From Nocardioides panzhihuensis (GTDB taxonomy: Bacteria; Actinomycetota; Actinomycetes; Propionibacteriales; Nocardioidaceae): a stretch of DNA of 64,000 nt. Under the pieces are notes generated by a model, which saw only the letters and a program-made list of their open reading frames with translations, did not search any database and was not told the origin of the DNA. The DNA is taken from NCBI RefSeq assembly GCF_013408335.1, contig NZ_JACBZR010000001.1:5171501-5235500 (forward strand). The letters run 5' to 3'. Shown piece by piece: positions 59,632 to 64,000 of the stretch. How positions within the stretch are numbered: position 1 is the first letter of the stretch; every line of letters begins with the position of its first letter. The position numbers and the translations under genes are program-made.

Positions 59632-61788
59632 CTAGTTGCTGAGGACGACTTCGTGCGTCTGGCTCCCTCGGCCGATCGAGACGGTGATGCGCACGGTCGT
59701 GCCTGCAGCGCTCGGGTCGCCGCTGACTGCAGGAACGGTGATGAACCGGGACCCGGCAGGGACCTCGACTGACGCTGGGAACGCGAGGACGTCAGGCCGG
59801 TCTGTGGCGATGTTGACAATGGTGCCGGCCGATGCCCGGCCGGTCATCCAGACCTCCAGGTCATGCTGGCCCGTCGTCGCGTTTCTCGGGTAGAAGAACG
59901 ACCAGAGTCCAGGTTTCACGGCGATCGTTCGCGAGGTGCTGAGACCGATGGGTCCAGCCTGGATCTCGACGGCCAGTTCATCGATGCACCTGAAGTAGTA
60001 ACAGGCCCCTCCTCCGATGGCTTCCAGCGCGAACGTTCCGGTGGTCGACCCCTTGGTCACTTCGACAAATCTCGGGGTGGTCAGCGCGTATGAGTTCGAG
60101 GAGTGCAACGGGATGAGGAGGTTCGTCGGTGCGACGCAGCCAAGTGTGACCTTGGTCTGGTAGGCGAGAGGGTCGTAGAAGTCGTTCGTGACGTAGGCGT
60201 CCTCGGACACGTCGATGGCCTGCGGTCGGCATTCGTCGGGGATGGCTGCGCCAACCGTGACCGAGGTCGACGTCGTCGCGCCTCGAAGCTCTGCTCGGAC
60301 GCTGCCTGTCCCGGCACCGATGCCGTCGATCTGGAAGGCGGCGCTGGTCGCTCCGGCGGGCACGGTGACCGTCGCGGGCACGGCCACTCCGGCCCCGGTG
60401 AGATGGATCGTCTCGCTCTGCGCTGAGGGTCCGACCAGCTTCACCGTTGCTGTCGCCGGTCGCCCGGTGATCACCGGGATTGGCACCCGCAGTTCCGACA
60501 GGGCGGGGTGGACGGCGTAGGACGCGTCCTGGCGGATGAGGATGCCCGACGACGATCCGTTCTCGATCACAAGCGTTCCGCTGATCAGCGAGTCTGCTGG
60601 GTAGGGGTTCGCGTAGACAGCAACGCGGGCGGTCATGGATCCGGCGGAAAGGTACGAGCGCTGGCCTCGGAACTCGACGGTCGCGCCGTCGGGGCCGGCG
60701 GGATGGTCCAGGGTCACGCGGAGCTCGCCGCGCACCTCGCCGTCGGTGCCACTGGGTGCCAGTGTCGGTTCGTGGACCGTGTAGCTGTCGCCTGCCCGGA
60801 ATGCGCGCGCCGTGGTCAGCTGGGTCGAAACCGTCCGTCCGGCGAAGGACGCCTTGACGCTCACCTGCTCGTCGTAGCTCAAGACGCTCGCCTGCGCGGC
60901 GACGACCAAGGACGACCGCCCGGCCGGAATGGTCACCTTGGAAGGCAGGCTCAGCGAGTTGCTCTGGACGGGAGCTCCGTCGATGTAGTCCGTCGCGGCG
61001 ATCAGTGAGACCACGGTCTCCGTCGTCGCTGGTCCGCTGAGTCCGACGGTCACTTCGACCGCGTTGCTGTCCGCCGCCTGTGCGGCCGAGACTGTGCGGA
61101 GTCCCGGGCGGACCTGGAACGCTCGCGAGACTGTCTTCGAGCCGCGTGTAGCTCTGATCGTCGCGTTGTAGGCCGCCCGCGAGCCGGTCGCTGGGAGTTT
61201 TGTAGCCAGTTTGAACGACGCAGTGCGCTTCCCCGCTGGGACCGTGATCGTCGCCGGCACCGTGACGCCCGAGCTGCTCGAGGTGAGGCTCACCCCGAGC
61301 GACGTCTTGGCGTAACAATCGAGCGTGACGGTGCCCGTGGTCGAGCCGCCGGCATGGACGTATTCGGGGATCGAGACCGAAGACGGAACGGCCGTCGGAT
61401 AACAGGGCGTGATGGTCCGCGTAAGGCTCCGTCTGATGACACGGAGTCGGTACGTCGCCTTGACCGTGCCAGCCACTCGTTTGATCGTTGGGCTGGTTCT
61501 GACGGTCACCTTCCGTGTGCTCGTGCCCCTGGCGACGTACACGTAGTCAGGCACCTTGATGCCCGTAGTCGCAGCGAGGCGAACCTTCTGCCGTGTCGAG
61601 ACCCGGCAGCTGAGCTTGATCGTCGCCGTCGTCGACTGTCCACCGGTCAAGGTCGTTCTGGCGACGGTAAACGAGGTCAACACCGGACGGCACGCTGCCT
61701 GGGCAGAGGGCGTTGCGACGGTAGCGGGAACGACGACAGATGCGATCAGCACTGCGCCGGCGAGCAGCCTCGCGACTGTGCGCGACAT
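59632..61788 (-). CDS. Large secreted beta-rich surface protein, family A
   Basis: 718 residues with a signal peptide ending near 32 (VATPSAQAA). Residues 33-240 repeat the layout of the paralogue at 57745 (CRPVLTSFTVARTTLTGG, TPCYPTAVPSSVSIPEYVHAG). After that come five or more Ig-like beta modules (TTETVVSLIAATDYI; VPAGATSAAFQIDGIGAG), each with VPAG or PAG turns. It ends in a beta sandwich with PAGSRFITVPAVSGDPS. No sorting signal or known family. Adhesin or extracellular matrix function is possible. Confidence 0.7.
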   Translation of the reverse strand: MSRTVARLLAGAVLIASVVVPATVATPSAQAACRPVLTSFTVARTTLTGGQSTTATIKLSCRVSTRQKVRLAATTGIKVPDYVYVARGTSTRKVTVRTSPTIKRVAGTVKATYRLRVIRRSLTRTITPCYPTAVPSSVSIPEYVHAGGSTTGTVTLDCYAKTSLGVSLTSSSSGVTVPATITVPAGKRTASFKLATKLPATGSRAAYNATIRATRGSKTVSRAFQVRPGLRTVSAAQAADSNAVEVTVGLSGPATTETVVSLIAATDYIDGAPVQSNSLSLPSKVTIPAGRSSLVVAAQASVLSYDEQVSVKASFAGRTVSTQLTTARAFRAGDSYTVHEPTLAPSGTDGEVRGELRVTLDHPAGPDGATVEFRGQRSYLSAGSMTARVAVYANPYPADSLISGTLVIENGSSSGILIRQDASYAVHPALSELRVPIPVITGRPATATVKLVGPSAQSETIHLTGAGVAVPATVTVPAGATSAAFQIDGIGAGTGSVRAELRGATTSTSVTVGAAIPDECRPQAIDVSEDAYVTNDFYDPLAYQTKVTLGCVAPTNLLIPLHSSNSYALTTPRFVEVTKGSTTGTFALEAIGGGACYYFRCIDELAVEIQAGPIGLSTSRTIAVKPGLWSFFYPRNATTGQHDLEVWMTGRASAGTIVNIATDRPDVLAFPASVEVPAGSRFITVPAVSGDPSAAGTTVRITVSIGRGSQTHEVVLSN

Positions 61789-61908
61789 GTAAATGGGACC
61801 TCGCGGGGAAGAGCGCCACCCCGGGGTCGGCGCAAGATCGAACAGGCGTCGCGGAGCCTAGCGGATGCAGATCGACCGCGTCCTGCGATTGTGAATGCCC
61901 GCCAGACG

Positions 61909-61947
61909 GCAGAGGGCCAGCCACCGCGCTGGTGGCCGACCCTCTGC
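61909..61947 (-). terminator. Two-part hairpin terminator after fprA
   Basis: GCAGAGGG (61909-61916) pairs with CCCTCTGC (61940-61947), and inside it GCCACC (61920-61925) pairs with GGTGGC (61931-61936), with small internal loops. It lies 13 bp after the fprA stop. Confidence 0.65.
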
Positions 61948-61959
61948 GTACGACGTGTG

Positions 61960-63303
61960 TCAGTGGTTGGAGATCTGGATCATCTCGTCGCGCGGGACGA
62001 CCTTGATCCGCTCGCGGCCTTGGGCCTCGCCGAGGGAGCGCTCGTGGTTGTCGAGCTTCTCCCAGCCCTCGATGGTGGTGAACTCGACGCCCTTGCCGGA
62101 CAGGTGCTCGAGGACCGCCGCGGTCGTGCCGTGCTCGGGCGGCGTGAGCTTGTCGAGGTCCTGGAGGAGGTTGTCGATGGTCTCCTTGGCGTCGGACTTG
62201 GTGTGGCCGATGAGGCCGACCGGTCCGCGCTTGACCCACCCGGTGACGTACGTGCCGTCGATGTGGTCGCCGTTGAGGTCGAGGACCCGGCCGCCGGCGT
62301 TGGGGATGACGCCGTTCTCGCTGTCGAAGGGCACATCGGGGAGCGCCTCGGAGAGGTAGCCGACGGCGCGGTAGACGGCCTGGACCGGAGTGTCGGTGAA
62401 CTCGCCGGTGCCGGAGACGGTGCCGTCGCCGTTGTACTCGGTCTTCTCGCTGCGCAGCGCGACCACGCGGCCGTCCTCGCCGACGACCTCGACGGGGTTC
62501 TGCATCATGTGGATGACGATCTTGTGGGGCTTCTCGCCGACGGGCGCATCCATGTACTTCAGGAGGATGTCGGCCACGAGCTTGGTCGCCTTGTGGCTCT
62601 GGATCGCCTTCTCGCCGGCCTCGTCGATCTCGAAGCCCTCCTCGTTGACGACCACCTCGACCGACGGGGAGTGGGAGAGCTCGCGCAGCTCCATCGGGCT
62701 GAACTTGATGTGCGCCGGGCCGCGGCGGGCGAAGACGTGGATCGTCTTGGCCGGGTTGTTCTTCAGGCCCTGGTAGACGTTGTCGGAGACCTCGGTGACC
62801 AGCTGCTCGTCGGCAGGCTTGGCCAGCATGCGGGCGACGTCGAGCGCGACGTTACCGGCGCCGAGAACGGCGACCTCCTCCGCGTCGAGCGGCCATTCCC
62901 GCGCCACGTCGGGGTGTCCGGCGTACCAGCTGACGAAGTCGGCCGCACCGTAGGACTGGGGCAGGTTCATCCCCGGGATGTCGAGCTCGCGGTCGGCCAT
63001 CGCGCCGGTGGCGAAGATGACGGCGTCGTAGTACCGACGCAGGTCGTCGAGCTTGAGGTCGGTGCCGAAGTCGACGTTGCCGATGAACCGAATGCTGTCC
63101 TGGTTCAGGACGCGCTTCAGCGCCTTGATGATCTCCTTGATTCGCGGGTGGTCTGGAGCCACGCCGTAACGAACCAGGCCGTAGGGAGCAGGCAGGCGCT
63201 CGATGACGTCGACGCGCGCACCAGGGTGCTCCTTCGTGAGGATGTCGGCAGCGTAGATGCCGGCCGGGCCAGCACCGACGATCGCAACGCGGATGTCACG
63301 CAT
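61960..63303 (-). CDS. fprA: Ferredoxin-NADP+ reductase, FprA type
   Basis: 447 residues from the ATG at 63303; an upstream frame adds MNSL. Adrenodoxin-reductase-like: FAD motif VAIVGAGPAGIYAADIL at the N terminus, then ERLPAPYGLVRYGVAPDHP, and the NADP motif AVLGAGNVALDVARM (about 148-162). The RRGPAHIKFSPMELRELS segment and the C-terminal GWVKRGPVGLIGHTKSDA are conserved in FprA. It reduces ferredoxins that feed P450s and iron-sulfur enzymes. A candidate iron box lies 30 bp upstream. Confidence 0.93.
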   Translation of the reverse strand: MRDIRVAIVGAGPAGIYAADILTKEHPGARVDVIERLPAPYGLVRYGVAPDHPRIKEIIKALKRVLNQDSIRFIGNVDFGTDLKLDDLRRYYDAVIFATGAMADRELDIPGMNLPQSYGAADFVSWYAGHPDVAREWPLDAEEVAVLGAGNVALDVARMLAKPADEQLVTEVSDNVYQGLKNNPAKTIHVFARRGPAHIKFSPMELRELSHSPSVEVVVNEEGFEIDEAGEKAIQSHKATKLVADILLKYMDAPVGEKPHKIVIHMMQNPVEVVGEDGRVVALRSEKTEYNGDGTVSGTGEFTDTPVQAVYRAVGYLSEALPDVPFDSENGVIPNAGGRVLDLNGDHIDGTYVTGWVKRGPVGLIGHTKSDAKETIDNLLQDLDKLTPPEHGTTAAVLEHLSGKGVEFTTIEGWEKLDNHERSLGEAQGRERIKVVPRDEMIQISNH

Positions 63304-63331
63304 AAGGGAGTTCAACCTTCCGTGGATGTAC

Positions 63332-63350
63332 TAAGGCAAGCCTAAAGGGG
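63332..63350. promoter_or_regulatory. DtxR/IdeR-like iron box before fprA
   Basis: TAAGGCAAGCCTAAAGGGG matches the DtxR/IdeR consensus at 13 of 19 positions; the left 14 bases are almost complete (TAAGG, AAG, CCTAA). It is 29 bp upstream of the fprA start. Weaker than the dps box. Confidence 0.45.
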
Positions 63351-63418
63351 GTCGTGCAACCCTCCGAATCCGTTCCACCAGGTGGTTGCGTGGCGTACGC
63401 GGGTTTCACGCTCAATTC

Positions 63419-63432
63419 TAGAACGTGTTCTC
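63419..63432. promoter_or_regulatory. KstR-like dyad
   Basis: TAGAACGTGTTCTC resembles TNNAACNNGTTNNA, the KstR steroid-catabolism operator, with the last base different. It lies 115 bp from fprA and has no clear gene of its own. The rest of 63,350-63,620 holds no gene that I can support. Confidence 0.3.
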
Positions 63433-63518
63433 GTTTGGAGCGGGTAAGAGGACGTGATCTCCGACACGTACGGCGCGTCGCGTTGCTGGTTTTGCTGGGC
63501 TGTTCGCCGCCGACGACA

Positions 63519-63539
63519 CCTTGTGAATCGATCACAAGG
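63519..63539. repeat. Short dyad downstream of the HNH fragment
   Basis: CCTTGTGA (63519-63526) and TCACAAGG (63532-63539) are perfect 8-bp arms around a 5-nt loop. It may be the terminator of the broken HNH gene. It looks like a CRP site except that the spacer is 5, not 6. Confidence 0.45.
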
Positions 63540-63621
63540 CCGCCTGACCCGGCGGGCGACTCGTGGAGCATGGGTCTACCCGCACAGGCGGGGCGTTGGC
63601 GGGTGGTCTCACGCTGCCGGT

Positions 63622-63780
63622 TTAGGGGCGGCGAGTGAACCGGACGGTGCCGTCGGGCAACCGCTCGTGAACATAGGCAGGGTTGTGCGCCAGGCGGTGA
63701 TGATGGGGACACAACAGGACCCCGTCCTTCAGGTCCGTTCGTCCGCCTGCGGCCCATGGATCTAGATGGATGCTCCTATG
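63622..63780 (-). pseudogene. HNH endonuclease, C-terminal fragment cut by IS110 element
   Basis: Read on the minus strand from about 63780, the frame gives HLDPWAAGG, then RTDLKDGVLLCPHHHRLAHN and ends DGTVRFTRRP before TAA at 63622. These are the C-terminal HNH motifs (D-P-W-GG, then LLCxHHHxxxH) of actinobacterial DUF222-HNH nucleases. The N-terminal 300 or more residues are missing: at about 63780 the IS110 transposase gene begins in another frame. It is too short to appear as a standard ORF and is not functional. Confidence 0.75.
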
Positions 63781-63784
63781 CATG

Positions 63785-64000
63785 TCAAGCGGCGGGTTCG
63801 TGCTCTGCGGCTGGTTTGTTGAGGTCTGTCAGGAGAGCGCGGTAGAGCTCGCGGACGGCCGCGCGCTTGAGGCATCGGATGATCTCGCTTTTGGTCTTTC
63901 CTTCGGCGGTGCGGCGGGTGACGTAGGCCTTGGTGGGTTCGTGCCATCGGAGCCGGTTGATGATGATCATGTGAATCGCGGAGTTGGCTCTCCGGTCGCC
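63785..64000 (-). CDS. IS110-family transposase, C-terminal part (cut by window edge)
   Basis: The open frame runs to the window end and its last 71 residues are visible: NSAIHMIIINRLRWHEP, then TKAYVTRRTAEGKTKSEIIR and CLKRAAVREL. These are the C-terminal block of IS110-type DEDD transposases (RLRxxPxTxAYvxRR, EGKxKxEiiRCLKR). IS110 elements have no terminal inverted repeats, in line with none being seen. The stop at 63785 is a few bases from the break in the HNH gene, so the element's end lies about 63780. Confidence 0.85.
   Translation of the reverse strand, partial: GDRRANSAIHMIIINRLRWHEPTKAYVTRRTAEGKTKSEIIRCLKRAAVRELYRALLTDLNKPAAEHEPAA

Noticed and set aside
63350..63620. Possible CRISPR or tRNA gene
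   Set aside because: No repeats with spacers and no cloverleaf; only short dyads were found.

Overview
The window is high-GC DNA with tightly packed genes, many GTG starts and frequent 4-bp ATGA or GTGA overlaps. It encodes a mycothiol-dependent formaldehyde dehydrogenase, PucR, SARP, ESX/WXG-type and FprA proteins. Together these point to a mycolic-acid-free soil actinobacterium, most likely Nocardioidaceae (Nocardioides-like). The genus call is inference. I see no rRNA, tRNA or CRISPR. The only mobile DNA is a partial IS110-type element at the right edge, next to a broken HNH endonuclease gene.

Left part (1-15,250): a cut-off NmrA-like gene; a LysR regulator divergent from a hemerythrin-like/NmrA-like operon; a PucR regulator convergent with a DadA-type amine oxidoreductase; a DoxX protein; the metPS amino-acid transporter; a P450/TetR pair; and a divergent lipid/glycerol-phosphate block (HlyIII, GlpD, TetR / AGPS-like flavoprotein, DAG kinase) whose order matches M. 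tuberculosis Rv2249c-Rv2252.

Middle (15,400-25,060): an AraC regulator with an MBL/SDR pair. Then comes an apparent aryl-O-demethylation module: AraC regulator, GcoA-like P450, GcoB-like three-domain reductase, mycothiol-dependent formaldehyde dehydrogenase and an MBL hydrolase that could finish formaldehyde disposal. A PadR/lipoprotein-hydrolase pair shares one perfect operator.

Centre (25,070-43,270): a metal and stress region with an HMA protein, an MFS exporter, a large SARP-type regulator flanked by repeated GGACAG boxes, a secreted His-rich protein, CopZ, CopA, a lipoprotein and a Na+/H+ antiporter. It continues with an ECF41-type sigma factor and its likely targets (CMD and DoxX), a multicopper oxidase with a membrane partner, a secreted cutinase/PETase-like polyester hydrolase, a Rieske ferredoxin/reductase pair and Dps.

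Right part (43,400-64,000): an AraC regulator, a striking 21-bp repeat array, a five-gene branched-chain-type ABC importer, a WXG/T7SS-like cluster and a hydrolase. A three-gene resorcinol/hydroxyquinol operon follows (TfdB-like hydroxylase, maleylacetate reductase, hydroxyquinol dioxygenase) whose promoter region shares a 15-bp word with the importer promoter region. Two paralogous secreted proteins flank an HTH-Clp_N protein with two matching dyad operators. FprA and the IS110/HNH remnant end the window.

The main regulatory results read directly from sequence are: three ECF41-type promoters with identical 16-bp spacing (5708, 35848, 36815), suggesting a sigma regulon across 31 kb; SARP-like direct repeats on both sides of the SARP gene; PadR, TetR, LysR and Clp_N-gene dyads at start codons; and candidate iron boxes before dps and fprA.
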